A DNA stretch of 64,000 nt. Origin: Notospermus geniculatus (lineage: Eukaryota > Nemertea > Pilidiophora > Heteronemertea > Lineidae). Position numbers and translations under genes: made by a program. This document shows positions 1 through 12,400 of this stretch, piece after piece (position 1 is the first letter of the stretch; every line of letters starts with the position of its first letter). The stretch is taken from the NCBI GenBank assembly GCA_002633025.1, contig NMRB01000026.1:573090-637089 (forward strand), written 5' to 3'. The notes beneath the pieces are model-generated. The model made no database searches. It was not told the origin of the DNA and saw only the letters and a list, made by a program, of their open reading frames with translations.

Positions 1-171
1 AAGAACACCAACTCCCCCATAGTCGAAAATCAACGCTGGGTATTCCTCTATTTTTCCTCCGTAAAGAATAACACACACATAATTGCACTCAGCGAAATCT
101 GCTCGAATGGTTCTTCAAGGTCGCACATAGGTTATTTTTACTACTGGGGCCAACCAGCTGTTTTTGCATAA

Positions 172-399
172 TAGCGAGGTTTAGCGCCTTTCCGACTCCG
201 ACTCCGACTTCCACGAGAATGAATTCCAGTCCGCTATGGACATCTTTGATAAAAACGATTTGATAGACGTTTTCAATTCGTCAAACACCATAATTGAACA
301 TCTATCAAATCGTTTTTATAAAGGATGTCTACAGTGAACTGCAATTCATTCTGGTAGTTGAAGCCGGAGTCGGAGTCGGAAAGGTGCTAAACCTCGCTA
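172..399. repeat. Long inverted repeat (MITE-like hairpin)
   Basis: The outer arms start with TAGCGAGGTTTA at 172 and end with its reverse complement at 388-399. The first 40 bases of the two arms differ at only about two positions and include a repeated CCGACT stretch. A further inner stretch (an AACGATTTGATAGA-type sequence and its complement) also pairs, so nearly the whole 228 bp can fold into one hairpin. This is the form of a foldback or MITE element. I found no clear target-site duplication. Confidence 0.7.
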
Positions 400-2407
400 A
401 TATAGACGTTCCGGCCGTATTGTTGCTGCACTATTACACAGTACTGCGGTTGAATATAGCACTGCCGCAGGTCGACTCTCTCAAAAGCGGGCAAATTTAT
501 GTTCGCTTTTTGATTGTATTGAAATATCACCACAATGGATTTTAGCATGGTTCGTGCGCGGGCCAGAGCGGGTCACAGAATATTTTTGCCAATGAAGAAC
601 CCGCAGACAAAGGGCGGCACTTCGAGCGGTGCGACCGAAAATGACGGCGCACGACGTCCTTGACGTAGTGAGTGCAAACGGGTCCCGGAAAAAAGGTACG
701 ACCGTTCACACAGCGCCTTCCAGTAGGCCTACATGTAGGAGAGTGTGGCAAGCCAAACCGGGAAAAATATCAGAACTTTAATTATCACATCAGAACTAAT
801 GTAATAGGGAGACAGAATTTGAAAATACCCTGTCAGCAAAGCCATAACTGGTTTGAGCCAGCCAGGACCCATGTTCCCGAAGCCGTCAAGGTTAACGATA
901 GGCTGTGCATTTTTCCCGTGGGCCAGTTTCAACGACAATTGTTAATGGGTCCGAATCGTCGTACACGACCAAAAACGAACATCAATTATACATTGTATAC
1001 TACAAATTTTATTTGTCGCCTCTACCAAGATGATGTCATTGTCAAATCAACTGATATAGACCTTTCCAATGTAATGGCCTACAACTAGGCCTACATGTTG
1101 GCCTAGATGTTGGCCAAGATGTTGGCCTACAAATAGGCCTACAAGTTCTCCCACATGACATCGTGGCCATTAATTATCCAGGTATGATACATGTTGTATA
1201 ACGAACGCCTCCTCTCACACAATGAGGAACCCGCATGACTGCAGATGGCGCAGTCAGCCTGGCGCACACTACAGAATTCAGCTTAGACAAATTTCAGTCC
1301 TGACCGATTCCATAAGCAGAATTCCCTAGTGTGCGGGCAATTTCAGGCTAGAATTTGGTCATTTCTGACCAAAACGCGAATATCAAACATGTTTGATAAT
1401 TTTGGTCAGGCCTGACCGATTCCATACAGTGTGCGGGGGACGTCAGCACGTTGCTTACGGCTTGGGTCGATGAGCGCCTATTTCAATATCAATATGCTTC
1501 ATCTACTATTAAAAACACTATACGCCTATTAGTAAAGGAATAAAAATATCACACAACACCCTATTAGGCCCATACATGTTTAATCATTCTACTTTTTTCT
1601 GCAAATGATTGTATCGTTGAGGTTTATAGGCCTACATTCACTTCATGTAGGGCCTACATGTATATAGTACAGTAACTGTGAATGAAGTTGGAATACATAA
1701 CATTACAAATACATGAATTTTGATCATTAGCTGAACATCGAATACAAACAAGCTTATATGTGAGGAGAACACACACGTCAGGCGCGACTGGAATAAATAA
1801 AAGTACTACTACTAGTAGTACTACTACTTTACATCAAATTGATTTTCATTTGTAGCCCATTAGCTGGTTTTAACCTTCACGATATACCTGTAGTTAATTC
1901 TCTCATCAAGGATATTATGGATTTGGATTGATATTATATATATCTTGAATATGGCAAAATGGCAAACAGGTCTCTAATTACATGTATGTCACTAACTCAT
2001 ATCAGTTGATGATTCAAGAAGCTGGCAAAATTATAAGAGGACATAGAAAATATATAATTATGTCATCACCACATATCAGGCTGGTGATGATTGAAAATAA
2101 CAAAACAACAAGTAAAATCTCTACTTGCGTCATAAAACATGTTCAATTTGGTCCTTGAACATCACTTCAGTAGTCACTTAATAGCCACTACAGCATGAAG
2201 CCTACAGCAACTCAAACGACACACCAAAATATTGCATCAAATTGTAAATACATGTATAGTCTTATTATCTTGAGTAAATAAAGTGATATCTAAGTCACAT
2301 CCAGAACATTTGTCATAACACAAACATATTACCACCACTAACTGTCATGAAATCACCACAAAAACAATCATGGAGACAACTGCATGTCTTTTTGCTCGGT
2401 GCACACA

Positions 2408-2595
2408 GAATAATGCTCAGCTGTGTTGGCACTTGGTGTTGGCACAGAATATTTTGGGTTGTAGCCATATTGTCTGAGACCAGAATGCGCTGCTGTGTGC
2501 GGGCAATTGCACAGCCATTTCAAAATGTTCACACTACCAAGTTTTTGGCTGTGCCATTTCAACTATTCTGTACCAAATTAAGCTGAGCATTATTC
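2408..2595. mobile_element. MITE-like element with 15-bp terminal inverted repeats
   Basis: GAATAATGCTCAGCT at 2408 is matched by its perfect reverse complement ending at 2595, giving a 188-bp unit. No coding capacity is evident; the overlapping open frames on both strands are incidental. Confidence 0.55.
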
Positions 2596-2756
2596 GTCTC
2601 AAACCGTCACAGTACCGGTATTTCAACTGATTCCCTGCCCCCCACATGACACCCCACAGTCATCACCATGCTTGGTGTCAATCCGAAATATATTATGTTC
2701 AACATGAAGTTGAAGCAAAATGTTGCCCTGATGGTGGGCAACTTTACCAATCTCAT

Positions 2757-2915
2757 GGAACCTCCCTTAGCGGACACCTCTAGGAGGCCACCTCTCTAAG
2801 ATAACAAAATTTAGTCCCAAATTATTTTCATCAGTTTGACCTCTGCAACCAAGACACCTCCCAATTATGAACAACTGCTCCTCCCAAAGGTGTCCACTAT
2901 GGTCCACTGGACACA
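2757..2915. repeat. Dispersed repeat, 'ggacacctct' family, diverged copy
   Basis: The words CGGACACCTCT, TTTGACCTCTG, AAGACACCTC and CCAAAGGTGTCC occur here in the same order as in the better preserved copies near 56815-56963 and 62855-63006. This copy is clearly older. It lies downstream of the sacsin stop codon and may be within the transcript's 3' end. Confidence 0.5.
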
Positions 2916-3183
2916 CGAGAGATCTATGTTTTGCTCTGTGATCCTCACTGAAGACAGAAGTAAATCAGGTCATGAGTGAATAGCACCTCCCCACCTGAAG
3001 GCTGGAAAACCCACATTTCTCGTAGACAACATGTTACTGCAGCTACCAAGCAGACGACAGCCGATGTGNGGTCAGCCTGGCACTGACAAACAGAACTTCT
3101 GTTACCAGATGTCCCCTGAACAAAAGAAGCGGACATCTGATATCGGGGGCATTACATTCTATGCCTGTCCCATCAAAGAAGCA

Positions 3184-3462
3184 CTACAAGTAACAACTTT
3201 CAACCCTTCGAAGCAATCTTTTTGTGATCTCACGGATCCTGGTGAACTGTTCCTGACCGTAGATGTCGTGGGGTATTGATGGATACGAGAGGCGATCCGG
3301 GTACCTCAGCTTCATCCCATCTTCGAGTTCACGTGCGATATCCCCAGCGAGATGATTAAGGTCTCGATCATTGAGGATCATGGCATGCTGAACGAGGTCG
3401 TGATGAATGTTCTGCTTTGAGTCTTTCATGTAGTAAGCTGCTTTCAGTGCTTTCTCTGCAGC
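3184..3462 (-). CDS. SACS: Sacsin-like coding exon 7, HEPN C-terminus (residues 4303-4394)
   Basis: After the acceptor TTACTTTCCAG the frame reads AAEKALKAAYYMKD and later LRYPDRLSYPSIPHD, ending VESCYL and TAG at 3184-3186. Human sacsin has the matching LKTRYPDLLPFPQIPND segment. In sacsin the HEPN domain is a helical dimerisation module that binds nucleotide. The exon joins exon 6 in phase 0 across a 312-bp intron. Confidence 0.93.
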   Translation of the reverse strand, partial: AAEKALKAAYYMKDSKQNIHHDLVQHAMILNDRDLNHLAGDIARELEDGMKLRYPDRLSYPSIPHDIYGQEQFTRIREITKRLLRRVESCYL

Positions 3463-6400
3463 CTGGAAAGTAACAAATCCAATTTTCGGAAAATCTCATG
3501 GTCTTAATAAGTAAATTATGGACAAGGTTAGTGGTCTTAATAAGTAAATTAAGGATAAGGTTAGCGGTCTTAATAAGTTAATTCAGCATCAGTGGGGCCA
3601 AGCAAGTTAGAAATACGGTATGCCAAGGTAGCAGAGGATTAAGGTTGGCAATCTTTATAAAAAGATATTCTACCTTTCAATAAAATCTGACTTTTAAAAG
3701 CTGATCATGATCGGTTCTTCCCATGAACAATTTGAAAGAAGGCCTCACTTTATTTAAGTATTATGTCGACTTACCTGATGACATTTGTAGAGTGCCCATT
3801 CGTAGTCGTGGTTGGTGTTATCATTGGTGGAGGCTTCAAGGTCTCTCCTGGCTTGTCGAAACCATCGCCTGGCCTCGCCTGGTTGTGGGTTCCGGCGGCT
3901 ATCCCACAGGTAGGAGTAGTCAGCAGGGTTACCAAGACCTTTCCTAGCGTGATCATTGGACTGCAGCCATTGTCGCTGTTTCTGGATTCCTTCTCTCTGC
4001 TCTTGTGCACGCCGTGAAGCATACAAGGAAATATGCTCCACACCATACCACTTAGTTGCGCTGGCCCTACCCTCTGATTTATGAGACCTGTTCAAGTCAT
4101 CCTCTATCTTCTTGATTCTGTCGTCCATAAATCTCAGGATCTCCTTCGCAATGTCCTTGTGTCCTGGGTGATTCTCGGGCTGCCATTTCAACACCATCCG
4201 TTTCAGCACACGGTTTCTGTCTTCCTCGTCCATTTTATAAAAGGCGTAATTGAGATCAGCATCAATTTGCTCCCGTATTTTCCCAATGTCAATGTCTTCA
4301 GGTGCCTCTTGGGAGGGTTTAAGTGATGGTTTTGAAAGCTTGTACATTGACGAGGAGAAGACCGTGACTTTTCGTCCCCTAGTGCCAATGTCGATGACAT
4401 ACTGTCGATGTGTTACTGTTTTGGTCTTATCATGTGGACACACCTTCACAACCTTCGCATAGATATAGGTTGCTTGTCCTTCCTCTCCGTGGTTGAGGGG
4501 GTCATCGAGCTCAAATCCAATGAATTCATCAGGAAAGAACTGCAGGAAATCTGGAGTCAGCAAGCAGTGTTTGCTTTGTGGTATGAAGCTCCCGAGTTCT
4601 GGTGCCATTCTGAGAAATGTCCCACCGTACACCATGATGTCGTGTTTATCAAGATAGCTGGAGATCTCATGCATGGGTATCCACAGTATAGTTTCAATGC
4701 AGCTTGCTCTTTCCTTTGAAAGGGATGGAAAGCAGATTTCCACTATATGCTTCAGGAGTTCGGCATATTTCATTTTCTCATTCACTCCATCTGTACGTCT
4801 GCCTGCCTCCCTACTGCTGGTGTCCCTCGCAATATACACACAGCATGTGGTACCGGTCATCTTGACGTGGAGTTTTTCATGTTTGCTTTCTGTTCCAGCA
4901 ATAAAATCTCCATCCTTGAACTTCAAGACAGTGACTATTTTCTCTACATGAAGAAACTCTATCCCCATCAGATGACTCAGCAACAGTGACCATTTCTCAT
5001 CAAAGTCAGCGACATCATCTTGTTCCATCGCATCGTGATGAAGCAGCCTCTGCAATCCTGCACAGAAGTCATCATTTTGAATGAGATCTTTAAACCAATT
5101 GTCTGCATCATCACCACCTTTCTTGGGGCTGGAAACCAACGAATCCTCATTAACTTGTTCCTCCACTAGGTCGGAGAGCTTTTTCGGTCGAATGGACTCT
5201 GGTATCTTTCTGATGTCCAGGTGCTTAAGCCTTATCAAATCACCGTCTATTGGATGCAGAAGTGGAACAGGCAAACTGACTCCCTCTATCCTCAATCCCA
5301 AAGTAGGCATGTCCACATAGTATAAATCAGAAGACTTCACCAATTTCCTCCCCCGGCTCAACAGGAACAATGGCATATTGCAATCGATCTTTTTCTGCCT
5401 ACACACCAGACTCAGGCACCGGTTGATGGCAACTGAAGCAGCTTTCATCTTATTGATATCAGACTCAAGGTCCATACATCTGTCTCCAACTTCATCTTTT
5501 ATCATCTTGAGGACCATGACGTAGTGTTTGTAACTGATTTCTGCCTCAACTCCGATGGCCTCCAGAACATCAATGTACTTCAACAATTCCTTGGGGAGTT
5601 TGTGAAGATACGGCAATATTTGCTCCGTTTTGTGCAAGGACATTACTACTTGCCGAGGGAAAACGAAGCAACTCCACTTTTCTATCCACACACAGGGTTC
5701 ACTCGCAAGTTTCTTCAGCTCTTTAACTCCCTCAGTCTTCGACGTGTTGACAAGGTGCATATAAATGTGGTCCATTAGATTTGTGATGAAGGATAGTTTC
5801 TGGTGGATCTGATGCTGTAGATTCAACCCAGACTGACGGCGTGTGATTTGGATGCAGTGTTTTACTGCAGTTTCCAATGAAACAGGATATTCGACGCCAA
5901 GGGTCTTAAAGTTTTTAGTGGGCACCAACAGCCCCGTCCAGGAAGGGAGAATGGAAGAAACTGTCCAACAGAGTTCAAAGTTTTCGTACAAGCAGCTTCC
6001 TTGGAATGCAACGTATGTGCATCTTTCATTTTCTTGTTGGTACTGAGGATGAAGTCGTGAGTACTTATCTTTGACTCTCCCTATCGGCAAAAAGGCGATA
6101 CCCTTCAGTTGAAATAGGATATTTTCCTCCTGATTTTCAAGTTTCTCACAGATCAGCTTTGCGTTTTCCTCATTTTTCTCATTTTCCTCTGTAGTGGGGT
6201 TCTGTTTTCCTTCGTTTTCTATTCTCTCAGCGTACTTGATAAGATCTTCCCCGGTCACATCATACTTCATCCCGCAGAGTTTCAGCAGCTCAAGTCGTTC
6301 ATAAGTACAGAATCTCTGCGGAGGGAAGCTTGTTTCCATAGCTTTGAACAGTTTGACATTTGGGTTGAAGAACTCTTTCGCCAATGATTGGACACCGTCT

Positions 6401-9400
6401 GAATTCTCAAGGAATGGCAGCCTTTGAAGTGATGCAATCAGTGCTTTGTACTCTTCGCTTGACTCCTTTAGACGTGGAAGGACGTTTTCATTGATATAAT
6501 CAAGGTGTTCCAGCTGCTCTTCCATATTCAGAAACTGTTGGAAATTTATTTCCTGCAGGATCAGCTGAACATAGAGGTCAACTACAGTCATTTCAACTGC
6601 ACCAAGCGTTTTGTACATTCTGTCAACATCAGTGCCTGTCTGGAATATGAACTTCTCCTGTGAGCCCTTGGAGTACCAGTTGTCGAGACCAGCTTTTGGA
6701 ATTCCTCGAGGAACTAAGTAGCATCCATACTCATTCAGAGGACCAATGCTCCCGTTCACCAACTGATGTATTGGTAATGCACGCAAATGTTCTGCCTCGT
6801 CAGGTGTGCAGTTCGTCTTGAATGGTTCTGCCTCGTCAGGTGTGCAGTTCGTCTTGAATGGCCCAGCCAAGTATTCTCTCATTTTGAGTGCATTAGTTTT
6901 GACCTCTGAAACTTTGCGAAGGCGTTCGGCACATGCTGGTTGTTGCAGAAGCATCCACAGTGCATAGAGTATGCCATGTGGATCATCACAGTGTGACACT
7001 ATCTCTATTGGGAGAGGTAGCTTCAGTGAGGTGTGGGTAGAATCCATCAAAAATGTTGAGAGTTCAGGGATTCCAATATCTGCCAAAAGACTTGAAATAT
7101 CATCGAAGTCACCATGGTATTTGGGACTTCTAACACATTTTGCATACTTCAGTTGGAACAGATAGTGCAGATTCGTAGCCGTGTCATGTGCTGGTATGAT
7201 GCAATATTCCCTCAAGGGCTCAAGTCGCTTGATTGCGTACTCTCTGACATTCTCCAATTTTTGGTTCTCGTGGTAGACCTGATCAACTTCATGATTGATC
7301 AACTCCCATAACTTCTCTACCCACGCTTTCCTTGTACGTGTACGTTCAGCAAGTGGATCCCAAACCATCCTGTATTCTACCCGGTGATCCTGGTATCGTG
7401 AAGGCAGAAGTGGGGCCAGTTTCTCAATTGTCAGCGGTACCAATGCAAGGGGTTCTTTCTCACGGACGTGACTAGGGATGGCATCGTAGACCTTCTTGGC
7501 AATGAAGTGCCCTCGGCAGTGTGGAGCCAAAGAGGAAAACCTTGGATGAAACAGTGGACCAGCTGAAGAAAACTCTTGTAACATCTCATCACAGGATACG
7601 CACAGTGGTAGCCCAACCAACGACCTTGTTTCCTCTTCCCCACCTGAATGCCTCTGGTAGCAATATTTTGTCAATACAACTACAGACTGTACATCTTGGA
7701 ATGCTGATTTCGTCACATGTGTAGGACGGTGTTTCAATGTACAATCTGCATGCTTCTTGTAGTTGTAGAGGTACTCCAATACCGTCTTTGGTTCGACTTT
7801 ACAGACACCAATTTTCAGCTTTCGGAGTGCCCTGTAGATGAACAGTGGAGCGCACAGCAGGTTGAAACCAAGTCTACAAAGGATAGTTGTCAAGGAATGA
7901 AACCAATCCACTTCCGTTGTGGTGTGTGCTCTCTGGGAAGCCTGAGTTAGGCCAATGGACCTGTAGAGGGGTTGCTGCTCATACCTAGTTACTCTAACCA
8001 ATGTTGGGCTAAGGTCATCAAAAAATGCTTCACCTTGCTCGCAACTGCTGGAGCTGAACCATCGTGTTTCGATGTGCTCACCCTTGTCTGTTTGAACCGC
8101 CAAACACGCCATGTTCAGGAATCGCTCAGACGTGTAGAAAGCCCCTATAAGTTCTTGAAGATAAGCTGAAGTGACTTTGGAAAGATTTGGGAACAGGCCA
8201 TAATAGAACTGCTGCAACTCATCTGTGGTCACATCTGCTTTGGCCTGAAGTTTGGAGCACTCGCGGTCCACCAACGAAACATAAGCCTGGGATATGATCT
8301 TCATCATTAGGCTGTTCCACATGCTTCTGTATCCGGGATTTTGTTTGCTGTCCTCCCATAGAGCTCTCCTTGCTGTATCCAGCGCAAAGTGACCATTGAT
8401 GTGAATGGGGAGTTTCGTGTCCTCGCGAGCGGGTAGTGGTAGGAAGCAGGATATCTGGCGCCCGTTAACTGGCTGGGTACTAGAGAGAAGATGAGCGGCA
8501 CCACCTCTTGGCAGCAGTGCCAAATCATTTGACGCTATAGCTTCTGCTATACTTGGTGGAACAGTACATCCTTCAGGTAAGCCAATGCACTGACAAACTG
8601 ACCATACTTGTTCCCTTCCTTCTGAGTCCTTCATTGCAAGGGTGTAGATTACATCCCTGTATTGAATATCCTGCAGAGTTTTTGTGCCACTTTGTAGCTC
8701 TTCACTCACGGTTTTTACATATGCATCGAAGTCATCCAGTGCCTTGCTGTCTTCATCAGTTATGCTCACATGGACAGAGTATGGGTTCATTGGGACACCT
8801 CCAAGACTTTCCAAAGATATGGTGCGGACTGAATTCACAAAGAGGAGATTTTTGAACATCTCTGCTTTGAACACCTCAAGAAGTACCTCCGTGCTTCTGA
8901 CATCCACAACATTTTCACTAATTGCAGATATATTTGCCATGGGCCTACTGCGTAGAGGAAGTCGAAAAATTGTCGCTCCCCTCAGGTCAAACCGGTCTTC
9001 TAGGTATCCAGGGAAGACATCCTTGAAAATTTCCTCTACTATTTGAAGGTCATCGCCTTGGAAGCAGCGCCCAGGATTCTGTGGGCTGGCATCAGGTGCA
9101 TACTTGCAACTTGGATCGAGTACTCCAAGAGTTCTGCCTATTTCATGGCCATCAGTAAGAAAACTCGGTACGTCTGTAAGATGGTAGACACTGTTGAAGC
9201 CAATACCATATTGACCTGTCTTTGTGGGGTCAGTTGACTTGGAGCCTTCTCCAAGACTGCAGATGCCTTTGAGGTCTTTCTTTGAAAAAGGCCTGTTGTT
9301 GTAAACACAAAGGGCTGGCCCCTGGAGATGTCTCCAGTTTTCATTGAACACTCTCTCCGCTCCATGTTGTCGTTTGTCGAGAATGAACCGGAGTTCAGTT

Positions 9401-12400
9401 GCACCAGCATCATCGGCATTTTGTAACAACTCCTTCAGAACCCCTTCATTACATGGGTAATTTTTGAGAATACCCTTAATCCGTCCGGTAAGTGGCTCGT
9501 TCTGTCCAAAAGGAGTGCCATCTCCTAATCTGCTCAGTACGTTTTGTCGATCTGTCCTCACTCCAAGAGCTTGTGCAACTCTGGCTGGTATGCGTTGGTG
9601 GACATAGCGGATATTCTGTTCACCAACAGTGCGACGTAGCCAAGGTCTTGGTGCTGCTGAGGGACTGATGGTGTCGTCATGAGCATTCAAGCATAAATCA
9701 CCCACAGGCAGCAGGTCCCAACAGCCTTCAGCGTTCTCTTTCTCTTCTGTTGGAAGAAGGATGGATTTACCACATTGGTGTTCGACTTCAGCTGGGGTAC
9801 AATTATTCCTTGGTAACCACATTTGTAGGGCTTCTGCTGCATCCCTCGCAACGTTAATCCCATCAACGAAACCAATCCGATGAAGGGCCTCCACATAATC
9901 TGTGCCATGGAATTGATCCTTCACACCGAGAGCGGACAGCAGTCGTTGTTGGCAGGTGAGTGGGTACTGAACAACATGAAGGAATTTGGGGATGTTGACG
10001 CCGTGCTTGGCACAATGCTTCGGGTCCATGAACACGTCATCAGTATCAGCGAGTAGACACCTAGATCCCTTCAATCGATTCCCAATAAGTGCAGCGACAG
10101 AATGGTCATTGCAACATGATTCCAAATGCTCATACACCTGCTTGCAAATATCCTTTACAACATAGGTATTTACAGAGACTTCCAAACCCTTCAGTTGAAT
10201 CAGAACATCATCCACTTGGAGACTTCTGTCAGCCAGTCCCAATATCTGCCTTATCTTGTTGGACCTTGGTACATTTGACAAGCCGCAAGCCCTCTCATCA
10301 ACAATAAGACAGGCACTCCCTACAAGTTTCTGGTAATGACTTGGATAAGCCTCACTGGCTGCAACAAGGTCTTGACGGCCATCTCCTTTCCAAGGAACTG
10401 GATATTGGTCTGGCTTTGGAAGTACCGGCAGGAATCTAATTGTCCGTAGTTGTTGGGTCTGACTTGGGTTCGGTGTGGCATCAATCCCTCTTTGTAGCTT
10501 CTGATCTACATAGGAAATCCAGTGTTTCAGTCTTTCCATCTGTTCCTTCCGTTTTATAGAACTTGCCCTCTCCATGATCATATCCCATGATAAGTCATCA
10601 ACGTTCATCCCCAAGTCTTTCAGAATGGCAAGATATTTCTGCTCACAGAAACAGGCAACAGGGAAAACATTGTCATCTACCTCGTACAGTCTTGCTCGTC
10701 TTCCCGCTGGACTGACGAGTTCGCGTGGCTTGACAAATTTTGTACCAGTCGGTTGAACAGGAATGCAGGCATTCGCCATCAGCAGAGCCCTGAGCTCAGG
10801 ATTACCTTTTGTATGCTTCAAGGCAAACAAGAGTAACTGGTTCCTTTTTTCGCCCTCGATCTCTTTGAGATATGGCAGGATGGCCTCTGCATATGTCTTG
10901 GCAAGACTGAAGATCTTGGACTTAACTGAATCTGCGAAGCCAGTCTTCAGATGCTGAGGCAGAATCGACGCTACTCTTCTACTATCATGAAGTGGACGTT
11001 GCTTGTCAAGATACTGCTGTAGAACTTCGCGGGCAATATCCCGCACATCAGAGTGGGCAAACGTATCATCAAGAAAGACAACATGTCCAAAGTCAACCCA
11101 TACATCGCCATTGGTGAAGATGTGTGGCGACAAACCATTCTTGGCAGTTGCAAGAGAGGTGTAAAAACTCGACAGGAATGATTCAAAGCCGTGATCAATG
11201 AAACTTTTGTCGGGCCAGAGAGAGTAGAAATCAGAATGGCCGGCAAACACCTCCTTGATTTGGTCGAGGGCACCAATGTAAGCCAGAGTGATGGCATCCG
11301 TCTTTAACTTCTCGTTCCAGGCATCCAGGGGATTGTTTAGTTTGTCATCTGATGTGATCTGAACGATCTGGCGTCGATCAGGCTTGATGGCAAAGCTTCC
11401 ATTGACAATAACGGGTAATCCACTCCTCACAGACGATGGAAGTGGAAGATGGCAGAACAACGGACCTGATCCTCCCTTGTACAAAATGGGCTGATATTTT
11501 CCATCCTGTTTTTCAAGCTGGACAGCAATTCCCGCAACTGGAACATAGGATGTTTCGTCACTTTCACGAGCATGTACCATGGATTTATTTGTCCCGATGC
11601 AATCATGTACCAGCCAAAGGACCTTCGTGTTTTGCCCCTTGAGTGTTAGCCTTCCACTGGACTTGAACTTCAGGTCCGCAACAACAATGGAGGTCCGGCT
11701 TATGTCTTGTGGCAGAGCGTAGTTTCTGTTGCTCACGAGGGAGGAAGCTGTGGCCAGCAAACTCTGGTTGGTGACGCCGACGGTACTTGGTAGTGGTTTA
11801 AGAACTCTATCAAGCGTGGTGTCCATTCGAAAAATTCGATCCGATTTCGATGGGTCGCTCACATTTCCAGGTAGATGATAGAGCTCTATGGACTTCACAT
11901 TCTGTGTGAAGAGAAACAAGTTGCTGGCTTGATTAATGATCAGTTGGAAGAGTTCTCTCACGTCATCTTTTGTGTATGGCACATTGCTTATCTCACTCCT
12001 CGCTCCTGAATTCCGGAGTGGGAGTCGGAAGAGCGTTCCTTTGAAGGGAACCTGCTGGGCATCTTTCACAACCTGACAACCAAAGACTCCATTGTATGGA
12101 TGGAACTGGCTGTAGTACTTCCTTCGAATGTTCACACTTCGTCTGTTGTTGGTACAAATGTTGAGTTTCAGCCCAGTATCACTTGGGCTTCTCTTGACCT
12201 TTCCGAGATGTGACCGGTGTGGATCAAGGAAAACAACCGACTCGTTTGTAATGAAACTTGGGACATCTGTGACATTGTATACGACGTTGAACCCAAGGCC
12301 GAACTTTCCAATTTTGTCACCCTGGTTTTCTTTCGTTGCTCCACTCAGCTTTGATATGTTTTCCAGGTCAGCTTTAGTGAACATGGCATTATTATACACC

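Larger units (their letters stand above)
1..3183. other. Non-coding region downstream of the sacsin-like gene
   Basis: No supported gene is visible. The stretch holds a long inverted repeat at 172-399, clustered TAGGCCTAC-type words around 1085-1160 and 1630-1660, a short TAG/CTA trinucleotide run near 1800-1828, a MITE-like inverted repeat at 2408-2595 and a dispersed repeat at 2757-2915. The small open frames here show no recognisable domain. The sacsin 3' UTR must begin below 3184 on the minus strand, but I see no AATAAA on that strand between about 2040 and 3183, so the transcript end is not located. A single N at 3069 marks an uncertain base or join. Confidence 0.6.
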
